The position numbers were made by a program, and so were the translations under genes. Shown piece by piece: positions 35,173 through 46,505 of a stretch of 64,000 nucleotides of DNA. The notes beneath the pieces are model-generated. The model searched no databases, was not told the origin of the DNA, and saw only the letters and a program-made list of their open reading frames with translations. Each line of letters starts with the position of its first letter. Position 1 is the stretch's first letter. This stretch comes from Halichoerus grypus (lineage: Eukaryota > Chordata > Mammalia > Carnivora > Phocidae): positions 188,536,187 to 188,600,186 of the forward strand of contig NC_135713.1 of NCBI RefSeq assembly GCF_964656455.1. Direction: 5' to 3'.

Positions 35173-35178
35173 TTTATT
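35173..35178 (-). other. Candidate poly(A) signal, KRTAP2 copy 1
   Basis: AATAAA on the minus strand in 'agaagtttattagaaaac', a context repeated at KRTAP2 copy 2. About 230 nt after the stop. Confidence 0.65.
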
Positions 35179-35406
35179 AGAAAACAAGCATGCCACAAGA
35201 CCTAAGATCTACAGTGGGAAGAAGGGAGTTGATACTGTTACAAAGACTTGAGAACAGCCCAAGTCTTAATAGATGCGCCTGGATTTCCATTCATCCTCTG
35301 GTTGACTTGGGTCTTGATGGTTCAGGGCAGGAGGTTTGTTAGGTAGAGGTGGGAGTATGACTTTTTCAGAATGTTGATTGCTTGTTCTAGATAGTCAGTG
35401 TACTTC

Positions 35407-35796
35407 TCAGCAGCAGGGGGAGGTCCTGCAGGTGGTGCGGCAGGGGGCAGGCTGGCAGCAGGGGGGGCGGCAGCAGGGCGCCTGCACAGAGATGGGCTGG
35501 CAGCAGGTGGAGGCCCAGCAGCAGGGGCGGCAGACCACGGCCGTGCAGGACGTGGGGCAGCAGCTGATGGGGCGGCAGCAGCCCTCCTGCAGGGAGCAGG
35601 GGTCACAGCAGACAGGGCGGTGGCAGGGCTCACAGATGGGGCGCGTGCAGCGGCAGGTGCAGGTCACGGGGCGGCACACGGTGGTCTGGCAGGACACGGG
35701 GCGGCAGCAGCAGGGGTCACGGCAGCAGCAGGGCTGGCAGTAGCCTCCCCCACAGCCCGGGGAGGAGCAGGTGGAGCCGCAGCAGGAGTCGGACAT
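35407..35796 (-). CDS. KRTAP2: Keratin-associated protein 2 (copy 1)
   Basis: A single-exon gene for a 129-residue high-sulfur KRTAP with 39 cysteines (30%), expected in the hair cortex matrix. It starts [20 protein letters not shown] and continues with [59 protein letters not shown] and a C-terminus TTCRTSPCC. The CRDPCCCRP and [14 protein letters not shown] blocks are characteristic of KRTAP2, and the length fits the family. Unlike KRTAP1 it has no glycine-rich hinge and is rich in CRP/CCRP repeats. The ATG is fixed by family homology and the TATA box about 85 bp upstream. It is the first of four copies, the place of KRTAP2-1 in human, but individual orthology cannot be inferred from near-identical copies. 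Confidence 0.95.
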   Translation of the reverse strand: MSDSCCGSTCSSPGCGGGYCQPCCCRDPCCCRPVSCQTTVCRPVTCTCRCTRPICEPCHRPVCCDPCSLQEGCCRPISCCPTSCTAVVCRPCCWASTCCQPISVQAPCCRPPCCQPAPCRTTCRTSPCC

Positions 35797-35880
35797 GGTG
35801 ATGTGCGGGGTTGGTTTGGGTTGGACTGGTGAGAGGATTTGGGTGTTGTCAGGTGTGAATGTCTTTGTCGGGCTCTGGGG

Positions 35881-35890
35881 CCTTTATATA
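35881..35890 (-). promoter_or_regulatory. TATA box, KRTAP2 copy 1
   Basis: Minus strand TATATAAAGG, within a stretch identical in all four copies. An inverted CCAAT (plus strand ccaat, 35939-35943) lies ~50 bp upstream; copy 4 has one too. Confidence 0.85.
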
Positions 35891-35949
35891 CCCTAGCCAG
35901 CTGCTGCTGACCACCCGCCCACACCATTTATCTTTTGGCCAATTAAGTA

Positions 35950-37129
35950 GAATTTTGTTCTGACTAATGATTGCATTGCTTGTGACATACTCATGATCTC
36001 ATTAAAGAACTCTTGTTGCATTCCTAAATATGGATACATTCATGCTGTTCATCATCAAAATCTAAGCACTCACAGTCATTTGAGATGATAGCAGCTCTTG
36101 ATATTTATTTTGGGTAGATAGCACCGATGAATCTTGGGGAAAATGGTCCTAAAGGAACTGCAAGTTTTAAAAGAAATTAAACATATAGGGGTTTCTAGAT
36201 CAGTGACTGGATCCTGTACTTGACCCCCAGGAGATGCCCTGAATCAAACAGGTATTAGACATATCCTTGGGTGTGGACTCCTTGGAACTTTATTGACATA
36301 TCACTTGATACAATAGAATGCATGTACCTTGAATAAGACTGCAGCTCAGATAACTTGTATGGGAAAGCTAAAGGTTATTTTGGTAAACCAGGTAAGTATT
36401 GGAATAAAATATCCACAGCCACGTTTCATTTTTTCCCCTTTCTTTTCTCTAGCTCAAGTTTGAGCAACTATGGTCCTTCTGGCCACAGAATGTTGATATT
36501 TATCTCTGAGACATGACATTTTTTATATTTGCCTTTCTTGTGTGTATGATAAAGAATTGTGTAACGGGAAATTTTTTCTTAATATACTTGACATGGGCAC
36601 TATGACTAAGTGACAAGATGGAGGTTTTTCAACCAGCACTGCAGACATAGACAATACATTGATCAGAGGAGGTATGTAGGAGGCTGCACAGCTCTTCTGT
36701 GATGACACTGCTTCTTGGGAAGGGTTGTCAGAGGCTCTTGGAGATTTGCATGGGGGAAGAAGTCTCATTACTTTTCAGCTTTTCCCTTCTTATTATTTAC
36801 CAGATAGGATTTGGGGGGGTCACTTTAGGATCATTCCCATCATTCAAAAGAATGTGCCTCAAGCCCCAGGAGCTAAAGCTCCTCAAATCCCCATGGAATT
36901 TTAAACATAATTTCAAAACTTAAAAGGAATGTAAACTGACTGAACATATAGTCATAATTGGGGAAACAGAAGAGGGAGGAATGAAGCGTGGTCTCATCAA
37001 TGAAGACCTTTGACTCTCTCACATTTCATGTTCTTTCTCTTGTCCATGGACACACATGATTTTTTTCAAAGCAGTAACCAGAGCCAAGATTAAAAACTCA
37101 TGTATTCTGCTCTTTTTTGTTCTTTTTCT
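35950..37129. other. Intergenic, nothing recognised
   Basis: Upstream region of KRTAP2 copy 1. No gene and no repeat identified by eye. Confidence 0.4.
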
Positions 37130-38870
37130 TTTTCCCAGCTTTATTGAGACAAAAGTGATATATAAAATTCTGTAAGCTTAAAGTGTACATTGTGATGATT
37201 TGATGCATGTGTATATTGCAAAATGCTTACCATTATAAAGTTAGTCAACACATCCTTCACCCTACCCTACATAATTATGATTTTGTTGTTATTTTTATGG
37301 TGAGGAGATTAAAACTTTACTCTCATAACAACTTTCAAATGTACAATATGGTATTGTTAACTGTGGTCACCATGCTGTACATTAGGTCCCTGGATTCATC
37401 TTGTAACTGAAAGTTTGTATCATTTGACCAAAATCTACCTATTTCTCCTACCCTCACCCCCTGACAACCACCTTTCTGCTCTCTGTTTCTCTGAATTCGA
37501 TGTTTTTGATTCCACATGTGAGATCATACATTATTTGCCTTTCTCTGACTTACTCCACTTAGCATAGTGCCCTCAAGGTCCATCCATGTTGTTACAAATG
37601 GTGAGGTTTCATTCTTTTTTATGGCTCAGTAATACTTCATTATGTATTTACAAAACACAGTTATTCCAAGACTTCTCTTGGAATATACACACACATCATA
37701 TATATATGTTATTCATATATATATGCCATATGTGTGTGTGTGTATGCATATATCTCATTTTCTTTATGCATTCATCTATCATTGGACATTTAGATTGCTT
37801 CAGTGCCTTGGCTCTTGTGAATAATGCTGTAATGAACGTGGGAGTACAGATACCTCTTTGAGATTGTGATTTTTGTCTCCTTCAGATATATACCCAGAAG
37901 TGGGATTGCCTGGGTCGTATGGTAGTTCTATTTTTAATTTTTTGAGGAGTCTCCATACCATTTTCCACAGTAGTTGTACCAGCCTATATTCTCACCAACA
38001 GTGCACCAAGGAAGGTTCTCTTTTCTCCACATCCTCACTAGCATTTATTATATCTTATCTTGTTATACTAGTCATTCTAACAGGTGTGAGGTGATATCTC
38101 ATTGTGGTTTTGATTTGCATTTCCCTGATAATTACTGATATTGGACACCGTGTTGGTCTCTGTATGTCTTCTTTGGGAAAACGTCTATTCAGGTCCTCTG
38201 GCCCTTTTTCTTTTCCTTTTGTTTTTTTTATTATGTTCGGTTAGCCAACAGTTTGGTGTAGTGTTCAATGATTCATTAGTTGTTTATAACACCCAGTGCT
38301 CATCACAACATGTGCCTTCCTTAATACCCATCACTGGGCTAACCCATCCCCCCACCCACCTCCCCTCTGAAATCCTCAGTTTTTTTTTTCCCCGGAGTCC
38401 AGAGTCTCTCATGGTTCGTCTCCCCCTCTGATTTCTCCCCTCTTCATTTTTCCCTTCCTTCCCCTATGGTCCTCCATGCTATTCCTTATGTTCCACATAT
38501 GAGTGAAACCATATGATAATTGTCTTTCTCTGCTTGACTTATTTCACTTAGCATAATCCCCTCCAGTTCCATCCATGTCAATGCAAATGGTGGGTATTCA
38601 TCCTTTCTCATGGCTGAGTAATATTCTGCCCATTTTTCAAATTTTTTTGTTTGCTTTGCTTTTTGTTTGTTTTTGCTATTGAGTTGTAGGAGTTCCTTAT
38701 ATATTCCGGATATTAACCCCTTATCAGATATATATTTGGTTTGCAAAAGTTTTCTCCCATTTGGTAGATTACCTTTTCATTTTGTGCATTGTTTCTTTTG
38801 CTGTGCAGAAGCTTTTTAGTTTAATGTAGTCCCACTTACTGATTTTTGCTTTTGTTGCTTGTGCTTAGCT
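37130..38870 (-). mobile_element. Ancient L1 3' portion, interrupted
   Basis: Minus-strand old L1: 3' UTR start 'ctttattgagacaaaagtg', then ORF2-end signatures 'ttcatctatcattggacatt', 'acccagaagtgggattgcc', 'ttttgaggagtctccata'. A younger L1 piece (about 38210-38624) is inserted, after which the old L1 resumes at 'tctgcccatttttcaaatt'. A TA/TG microsatellite lies at 37696-37745. Confidence 0.8.
38210..38624 (-). mobile_element. Younger L1 3' end nested in ancient L1
   Basis: 'attatgttcggttagccaa', 'aacacccagtgctcatcac', 'gttccacatatgagtgaaac', the carnivore L1 3' UTR and ORF2 terminus. Imperfect TSD: tctggccctttttc near 38197 and tctgcccatttttc near 38625. Confidence 0.8.
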
Positions 38871-39147
38871 CTTTTCAAGGCACATTGTCTCATAATTTTT
38901 CATGTTGTTGGGGATTTTCATGATGATCACATTTTATGCAAAGGGGGCCTCTTTGGAAGATACATAAAACCTTAAGTTAACAAGACTAATTACTCTAAAC
39001 ACTTTTGATCCAAAATCATTCCAAAGAGATTTTTTTCCCCCTTGTAAAGATCCACAAAGAGGGTCCATGAGTCTCTCAGTAAGCAGTTCTAGTATTACTC
39101 AGTCTAAGATGCTCATCCCTAACCCATATTTAAACTTCATCTCCAGG

Positions 39148-39333
39148 GACGCCTGGGTGGCTCAGTCAGTTAAGCATCTGCTTTCGGCTCAGGTCATGAT
39201 CCCAGGGTCCTGGGATTGAGTCCCGCATTGGGCTCCTTGCTCAGCAGGGGGCCTGCTTCTCCCTCTGCCTGCCGCGTCCCGTGCTTGTGCTCTCTCTCCC
39301 TCTGACAAATAAATAAAATTAAAAAAAAAAAGC
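39148..39333 (+). mobile_element. CAN-SINE with TSD
   Basis: Head 'gacgcctgggtggctcagtc' and tail 'aaataaataaaattaaaaaa'. The perfect 15-bp TSD aacttcatctccagg is at 39133-39147 and 39334-39348. Confidence 0.95.
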
Positions 39334-39348
39334 AACTTCATCTCCAGG

Positions 39349-40164
39349 CAGAGAAAATATGGGTCATATTTCAGTAATTTATGCCACAGAACTCTGTGAT
39401 TTGACATTGGTGGCAAGCCACACAGCATTTTTTAATGCCACTTATCCTAAAACTAGATAACCTTCACTGAAAACTTGACCACTTACTGGCTGTGTGTGCT
39501 TGGGCCATGAGGGCTGATGATAGGACACACCCAGGTTGTTGTGACATTAAATAAGCTATTATTTGTCAAGCACTAAGAACAGTACCTGGCACTTAGCAAC
39601 TGTTTTGTGTTTACTAAATATATATATATATATATATATTTTTTTCGTGTGGGATTTCATTTTTTGTCAGCTTTACTGAGGCATAATTGACAAAATAAAT
39701 ATATTTTTAAAAGTCATTTTCTGTGGGTGCCTTATAAACTCTAAGTTTTGAATTTAGAATAAAGATGAACATATTTGATATGACAAATGGCCAGCTCTTT
39801 GCTAAGTTACCACAGAATATATAGTAAATAAGATTATCCATTGGAGAGTTTCATTAATAGCATGAAATAAAATAAAAATGCCTGGAAGGAAGATATAGAG
39901 CTCCATCTTTTTAACACCAATTTTTTGGAAAGGGGAGTTAGGTTATTGTTGTAGAACCTACAAGAAGAATATGTGTCAGAATTGTGGATAGTGACCTGAA
40001 CCATACTGAGAACCCCACAGTCCATGCAACACAAAGTGAGGTCTCAGAAAAACGTCTGTTAAAAAAAGCCTTAAAACTGATTTAGACAGACTCCTGGTGG
40101 TGAGGGGCAACATATTTTGTATTACTAATGCTAGGTCTTTATTTAATGCTAACATTCAACAATA
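39349..40164. other. Intergenic; MIR-like and L1 scraps
   Basis: No gene was recognised. A MIR-like piece lies at about 39485-39610 ('aacagtacctggcacttagc'), an (AT)n tract at 39618-39640, and an L1 3' scrap at about 39663-39705 ('gctttactgaggcataattg'). Confidence 0.45.
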
Positions 40165-40182
40165 ACATCATGAACAAATTTT

Positions 40183-41190
40183 TTTTTTAAATTTTTTTAT
40201 TGTTATGTTAATCCCCATACATTACATCATTAGTTTTAGATATAGTGTTCCATGATTCATTGTTTGTGCATAACACCCAGTGCTCCATGCTGAACGTGCC
40301 CTCCTCAATACCCATCACCAGGCTAACCCATCCTCCCAACCCCCTCCCCTCTAGAACCCTCAGTTTGTTTTTCAGAGTCCATCGTCTCTCATGGTTCTTC
40401 TCCCCCTCCGATTTCCCCCCCTTCATTCTTCCCCTCCTGCTACATTCTTCTTCTTTTTTTCTTTCTTAACATATATTGCATTATTTGTTTCAGAGGTACA
40501 GATCTGAGATTCAACAGTCTTGCACAATTCACAGCGCTTACCAGAACACATACCCTCCTCAGTGTCCATCACCCAGTCACCCCATCCCTCCCACCCCACC
40601 CCCCACTCCAGCAACCCTCAGTTTGTTTCCTGAGATTAAGAATTCCTCATATCAGTGAGGTCATATGATACATGTCTTTCTCTGTTTGACTTATTTCGCT
40701 CAGCATAATACCCTCCAGTTCCATCCACGTCGTTGCAAATGGCAAGATCTCATTCCTTTTGATGGCTGCATAATATTCCATTGTATATATATACCACCTC
40801 TTCTTTATCCATTCATCTGTTGATGGACATCTTGGCTCTTTCCACAGTTTGGCTATTGTGGACATTGCTGCTATAAACATCGGGGTGCACGTAGCCTTTC
40901 GGGTCCCTACTTTTGTATCTTTGGGGTAAATACCCAGTAGTGCAATTGCTGGATCATATGGTAGCTCTATTTTCAACTTTTTGAGGAACCTCCATACTGT
41001 TTTCCAGAGTGGCTGCACCAGCTTGCATTCCCACCAACAGCGTAGGAGGGCTCCCCTTTCTCCGCATCCCCGCCAACATCTGTCATTTCCTGACTTGTTA
41101 ATTTTAGCCATTCTGACTGGTGTGAGGTGGTATCTCATTGAGGTTTTGATTTGGATTTCCCTGATGCCGAGCGATATTGAACACTTTTTC
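40183..41190 (-). mobile_element. 5'-truncated L1, ~1 kb, with TSD
   Basis: A-tail at the low coordinate, 3' UTR, and the last ~180 codons of ORF2 (40647-41213 frame: '[19 protein letters not shown]', '[20 protein letters not shown]'). The perfect 18-bp TSD acatcatgaacaaatttt occurs at 40165-40182 and 41191-41208. The ORF2 end is still open, indicating a young insertion. Confidence 0.95.
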
Positions 41191-41323
41191 ACATCATGAA
41201 CAAATTTTAACATGGAAAATATTGTCTTGTGTTCTTAATTCTCAATTGTCTATTCAAATGGACGAAAATAATTATACCTGTTATTTGAAACTGCTAACAA
41301 TTTTTAAAAATTCTTAATTGGGG

Positions 41324-41521
41324 GGCGCCTGGGTGGCTCAGTTGGTTAAGCCACTGCCTTCAGCTCAGGTCATGATCCTGGAGTCCCTGGATCGAGTCCC
41401 ACATCAGGCTCCCTGCTCGGCGGGAAGCCTGCTTCTCCCTCTCCCACTCCCCCTGTTTGTGTTCCCTCTCTCGCTGTGTCTTTCTCTGTCAAATAAATAA
41501 ATAAAATCTTAAAAAAAAAAA
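41324..41521 (+). mobile_element. CAN-SINE with TSD
   Basis: Head 'gggcgcctgggtggctcagt' and tail 'aaataaataaataaaatctt' plus poly-A. TSD aaaattcttaattggg at about 41308-41323 and 41523-41538. Confidence 0.93.
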
Positions 41522-41538
41522 AAAAATTCTTAATTGGG

Positions 41539-43323
41539 ACATATCAAATTGCCACCTTATTTTATGCAGTTGAGATGATCCTGAAGAGTTAAAATACAAA
41601 TCCGTGTTTAATAATTTAATCAGAGTTTAAAGATATCAGAAAGTCCACCATAAGTGGTATTCTCCTCTATATATAATAAAATACTTCTTACGAGTACAAA
41701 TAGCTGCTAATTATCTGTTTTAAATCCATTTAGACTCTGATAGGTTTTTAAGAGCAGGGCATAATCATGAGAAAGGTTTAAATATTTTTCCCAAAATAGA
41801 TACAGGTTTTAGACAGTACATTCCATTAAAAAGAAAATATATGTTCATTTTAAAATTATGTAATTAAGAAAAATATAAAGAAGAAACTGAATATTATCCC
41901 CAATTACTCTTAGATTTTGTTGCATAATGTTTTAGATAATTTTTAGGCATAAACACACATAAACAAACAATACATTTTTCCTCACAAAATAGTGAATATT
42001 TTACAGCTTATTTATTTGTAACTTAAATATATGACAAGACAATTGCATCATGTTTCCTAGTAGATTTACAATCTTCAACTATTTTTAACTACTTGTGGCA
42101 TTTCTTTTATATTTATATTGCTTACATTATGTACTATTTGACTTTTTTCTTATTTATACCTCATCTCCCTAAATACATTATAACCTCTTTGAAGCAAGAG
42201 CCCTCTTTATTTGTTCATATTTCCTCAGGGTGGTCAACTCAGTGTCTTACTCATAGTAGATGTTCAACAAACAATGTGTAGACTGACAGTGATTAATTTG
42301 CTTAGAAAATGCCATTATTGCCCAATTCCTGAGCAAAAAGATGGGCAGCCCTTGAGAGCCAGTGTCAATTCAGTACCCACAAGAGTTGACACTGTGAATA
42401 ACATTCAAAATAACTACCAGATCTGTAACACATAGAAAGGAATTAGCCGAAGCCACAGTTTTCCTTGGCCACAAAAGACCAAAGAGTTCCTCTGGGCAGA
42501 AGAACATGTCTCCTACCATACTGAGAGGAAGTGTTTGACTTAAGGGCTTACTGTCAGGGGCCTTACGGTCTCCTGGGTCTTTTCTTTTTTTTTTTTTTTT
42601 AAGATTATTTATTTATTTATTTATTTGACAGAGAGATAGAGAGCACAAGTAGGCAGAGTGGCAGGCAGAGGGAGAGGGAGAAGCAGGCTCTCTGCTGAGC
42701 AGGGAGCCCGATGTGGGGCTTGATCCCAGGACCCCAGGATCATGACCTGAGCCGAAGGCAGCTGCTTAACTGACTGAGCCACCCAGGCGCCCCTCTCCTG
42801 GGTCTTCTCTGAACATCAGTGATTATAATTATATTAGTAAGAAACTTATTTAATCTTTCATTACTCATTGCTCTTCAGCTTCACAAACGTGTTTGGCCAG
42901 ATGTTGCCTAAGGTTCTTTCCACCTCTAACATACCAGGTTTTCTAAGCTGTGCTAACAGGTGTCAGGTCAGTGAATGAACCCTCATCCCAGGGTTGTAAG
43001 TATCAGCCTAGATGCAGCCTCCTTACCGGGTGTTCTTAAAGGACATTTCTCAGATTTTTGACACGTCTGGATTGTTAGCACACCTGACTCTGTATGTGTG
43101 ATGAAGATTTAGCCGTGCCCGCCTTTCTCACTTGGTTACTGTGCCTTATAAATTCCCCTTACAAGGATAATAAGGAAACTACCCAGACTTAGGGTATTTT
43201 AGAGAACAATTGGAGAGGATTATTCTGCCTCTTGCTTTGAATGTCTCCTGACAAAACAGAGAGACAGAACCTGCTGAAAGAAAGTATCACAAAGACCATG
43301 ATTTCTATGCTGGAAATACTAAG
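41539..43323. other. Intergenic; one SINE inside
   Basis: No gene was recognised. AT-rich to 42.4 kb; a SINE is annotated at 42582-42793. The frames at 42093-42435 are short and featureless. Confidence 0.4.
42582..42793 (-). mobile_element. CAN-SINE, minus strand, with TSD
   Basis: Poly-T, (ATTT)n, GA-rich middle, and the end 'gagccacccaggcgcccc'. TSD tctcctgggtctt at 42569-42581 and 42794-42806. Confidence 0.93.
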
Positions 43324-43329
43324 TTTATT
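43324..43329 (-). other. Candidate poly(A) signal, KRTAP2 copy 2
   Basis: AATAAA on minus in 'aagtttattagaaaacag', matching the copy 1 site. About 220 nt after the stop. Confidence 0.65.
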
Positions 43330-43547
43330 AGAAAACAGAAGACATGATTGAGGAGTTAGACGGGGGTCCTGAGAGGACAGGGTACTCTTCATCAGTAGTC
43401 AGTCTGAAAGGGGGGCTCCAGGCCTATTCCGAGCTAGACTGAAGAGATGTGAAACGGGCTTCTCAGAAAAGGCATGCTGTTCTGTCATGAAGAGCAGGAT
43501 GGATGGACGCCACCATCTACTGGGGACCATCAGTGATGATGTACTTC

Positions 43548-43937
43548 TCAGCAGCAGGGGGAGGTCCTGCAGGTGGTGCGGCAGGGGGCAGGCTGGCAGC
43601 AGGGGGGGCGGCAGCAGGGCGCCTGCACAGAGATGGGCTGGCAGCAGGTGGAGGCCCAGCAGCAGGGGCGGCAGACCACGGCCGTGCAGGACGTGGGGCA
43701 GCAGCTGATGGGGCGGCAGCAGCCCTCCTGCAGGGAGCAGGGGTCACAGCAGACAGGGCGGTGGCAGGGCTCACAGATGGGGCGCGTGCAGCGGCAGGTG
43801 CAGGTCACGGGGCGGCACACGGTGGTCTGGCAGGACACGGGGCGGCAGCAGCAGGGGTCACGGCAGCAGCAGGGCTGGCAGTAGCCTCCCCCACAGCCCG
43901 GGGAGGAGCAGGTGGAGCCGCAGCAGGAGTCGGACAT
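43548..43937 (-). CDS. KRTAP2: Keratin-associated protein 2 (copy 2)
   Basis: The 129 residues are identical to copy 1, and no coding difference from copy 1 was noticed. The shared tract runs from about 10 bp beyond the stop ('gtacttctcagcagcagg', also in copy 1) through the coding region, 5' UTR and TATA box to about 20-30 bp upstream of the TATA. In the 5' UTR it has gatgtgTgggg, shared with copy 3 and unlike copies 1 and 4. Intact. Confidence 0.95.
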   Translation of the reverse strand: MSDSCCGSTCSSPGCGGGYCQPCCCRDPCCCRPVSCQTTVCRPVTCTCRCTRPICEPCHRPVCCDPCSLQEGCCRPISCCPTSCTAVVCRPCCWASTCCQPISVQAPCCRPPCCQPAPCRTTCRTSPCC

Positions 43938-44021
43938 GGTGATGTGTGGGGTTGGTTTGGGTTGGACTGGTGAGAGGATTTGGGTGTTGTCAGGTGTGAA
44001 TGTCTTTGTCGGGCTCTGGGG

Positions 44022-44031
44022 CCTTTATATA
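44022..44031 (-). promoter_or_regulatory. TATA box, KRTAP2 copy 2
   Basis: Minus strand TATATAAAGG, about 85 bp before the ATG. The flank just upstream (ccctggccgg, then gtcatttcctt) groups with copy 3. No CCAAT is seen where copies 1 and 4 have one. Confidence 0.85.
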
Positions 44032-44479
44032 CCCTGGCCGGCTGCTGCTGACCACCAGGACACAAGTCATTTCCTTGTTCATGTTTATTCTTTCTGAAAT
44101 GGCACTGATACGTTAGCAAGTTCCCTAGACATGTTTTTTTTTTTAGATGCTCAGGTACTCATGAAAGACCATTTGCTTTCCTTATTTAATGAAGACCCAT
44201 TATATTTTGCTATTTATGGTTCAAATATGAACTTAATGACCCTAACTTCAAAGTTTCCAATTATCTTTATAATTCAGTGATGTTTTTGTCAGTTGATGTT
44301 TTGATAGCACAGTGTAGCTGTCATGCTTCCTGGACAAGAGAAGTTCAGGAAAATAATAAGGGACTATTTTAAAAGTCATGGTCTGTCAGTAAAAGAAGTT
44401 TTACTGTGTATTTTTTGGAGCTACAGGTATGCATCTTATCATTTTATCATCAGTGGGGTTTTTTCCCCCAATTTTTTTA

Positions 44480-44865
44480 TTTTGGTAAACTACCTTAACC
44501 ATTTTTAAGTGTACAATTTAGTGGTATGATGTACATTCATATTGTTGTGAACCATCAGCATCATCCATCTCTAGAACTCTTTTTTTAAAAAAAGATTTTA
44601 TTTAGAGAGAGGGGATGGGTGGGTGGGCAGAGGGAAAGAGAGAATCCCAGGCCAACTTTGTGCTGAATGCAGAGCCTGATGTGGGGCTCGATCTCCTGAC
44701 CCTGAGATCGTGACCTGAGCTGAAATCAAGAATTAGATGCTCAACTGACTGAGCCACACAGGCACCCGTAGAACTCTTTTCATCTTGCAAAACTGAAATT
44801 CTATGCCCATTAAACTACTAACTCCCCATTGAACCCCTCTCCCCAACCCCTGGTAACCACTACTG
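44480..44865 (-). mobile_element. Ancient L1 3' UTR fragment, split by a SINE
   Basis: 'catttttaagtgtacaattt', 'gtacattcatattgttgtg', 'cccctggtaaccactactg' are old L1 3' UTR signatures on minus. Interrupted at 44585-44768. Confidence 0.75.
44585..44768 (-). mobile_element. CAN-SINE, older, with TSD
   Basis: 'aaagattttatttagagaga', then 'actgagccacacaggcaccc'. TSD tagaactctttt at 44572-44583 and 44769-44780. More diverged than the other SINEs. Confidence 0.88.
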
Positions 44866-45649
44866 CACTTTTTTTTTTCTTAATTATCTCCCTCCCCCAA
44901 TCCCACAAGTATTGGCTCCAACGCTTGGGTGTCATGGGTGTATGACTTTAGGCAAGTCACTGATCTGGTTCCTTATGTACAGAATGTAGAATATAAACTC
45001 AGCCTCTGGTAACCCCCCTCTTCTACTCTCTGTTACTGTGAGTTTGGCTTTTTTTTTTTTTTTGGTCTTAGGTATGTGCTCATTATTTTCCATAGTTGTA
45101 GCTTTCCAAACCATGGAGAATTTCATTTTTTAATCTTCATGATAGCTAATATCATTTAATTCTAACAACTATATTCTAAATATTGTGCTAAAAGAAATAA
45201 ATGTATTAATTTATTCTCATAAAATCCTGTGAGGAGGTATTGTATTCCTCATTTTACACATAAGGAACCAGAGAAGTGACTTGCCTAAGGTCATACACCT
45301 ACTAGGTTGGATCCAGGACTTACTGCAGAAACATCTGTGGGAACTTTATTTGTAAGCCCAAGGAGCTGAAGAATGAAATGTGGTTACCATATTCCCTGTC
45401 ATTAAGGAATGTCTGTTTTATGTAGGAATTTTAACAGTGAATTTATTTATAAAATAGTTGGTATTTATGAAATGGCTAATTTTTAGAGTTATTTGAAAGG
45501 ACTCTGTCTTTCCAATATCCTCAGGAATTCAAAGAATTATCTCCCACATAGCTTTCTAAAAATTCCAAAGCATACTCTAAGGAGATAGCATCAAAGTTGG
45601 ACATAACTAAGTGGTTATGGGGCACTATGAACAAAGCCACTTTTGAGAA
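44866..45649. other. Intergenic; MIR at 45170-45320
   Basis: No gene was seen. The MIR-like part contains 'cctgtgaggaggtattgtat' and 'gacttgcctaaggtcataca'. A T-run lies at about 45049-45063. Confidence 0.45.
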
Positions 45650-46505
45650 GGAAGAATTTACCCTTTAAAGTCCTTCTAGCTGGACTAAGAAACAAAATGA
45701 CATGAGACAGATTAACTGGAGAAAATAAAATTTAATAGCATACTTATGGGGAATCCACAGGGCCATGGAAATTCCAAAGACAGTGAGGCAACATGATACT
45801 TATAGGAGCTAAGGCGAAGGATAGGGGCCTGAGGATACAAAGGGGAGAAAGACCATTAGCAGGAAGGTGAGAGGAGATGTTTGGAAAACAAAGGTTGCCC
45901 TATTATGCAGATAAGTGTCTTAGATAAAGAGGAATCTTGTTAATAGGTTTCTTCCTGGTAGATGCAGGTAGTTGAGGGGTAGGTAAAGAGCATTTCCTGA
46001 ATCTGCTGGCTTTTGATTGCTTTTAACTCAGAAAAATGTTCATGCCAAAGTGGCCCATTTTGGAGCAGCCTGCCCTTAGCCCCTATACCACCATCTAGAT
46101 GAAGGTTGCAGTCTGCCAGCATAACAGAGCCCCCAGGTAGTGTGATTCCAGCCAAAGGTGGTCTCCAGGCTTGCCTTGTCATACCCTGTGTCTTGTTCCA
46201 ATGTCTCCCCATGCACTATGCTTGAGCATATTCCTGCTTACAGAGCCAATTGTGATTCTCAGTTGTTTGGGACTGTAGGAAAATCATTTCACTCAGCCAT
46301 TTTGTAGACTCTGCCTTTGGATTTGCTTGGTTTTGACTTTTTGCTTTACAACTAAGTCTGTTCTAGATCTGTGGTTGAAGGCTGTGGTGCAAGCCTCCTT
46401 TTTGATCATTCTGCTTGCATAGTCTCTTGCAGGCTTATCCAGATCCACACCAACCACTGTGGTTGGCCATGGCATGGAGTTACTGCGGAAACAGACACAA
46501 TCCAA
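45650..46505. repeat. LTR-like old repeat, family uncertain
   Basis: The composition and order ('tgacatgagacagattaact', 'ggaaggtgagaggagatgtt', 'taataggtttcttcctggt', 'ccatctagatgaaggttgc') remind me of an ERVL/MaLR-type LTR, but no ends or TSD were found. No intact coding region. Low-confidence call. Confidence 0.3.

Noticed and set aside
35398..35832. Plus-strand and alternate minus-strand frames over KRTAP2 copies (Ala/Gly-, Gln- or Pro/Ala-rich, up to 213 codons)
   Set aside because: Compositional shadows of the GC-rich KRTAP2 exon; no independent start context, domain or conservation signal.
37696..37745. TA/TG-rich tract as a possible regulatory Z-DNA element
   Set aside because: It lies inside an ancient L1 and is a simple microsatellite with nothing else to support function.
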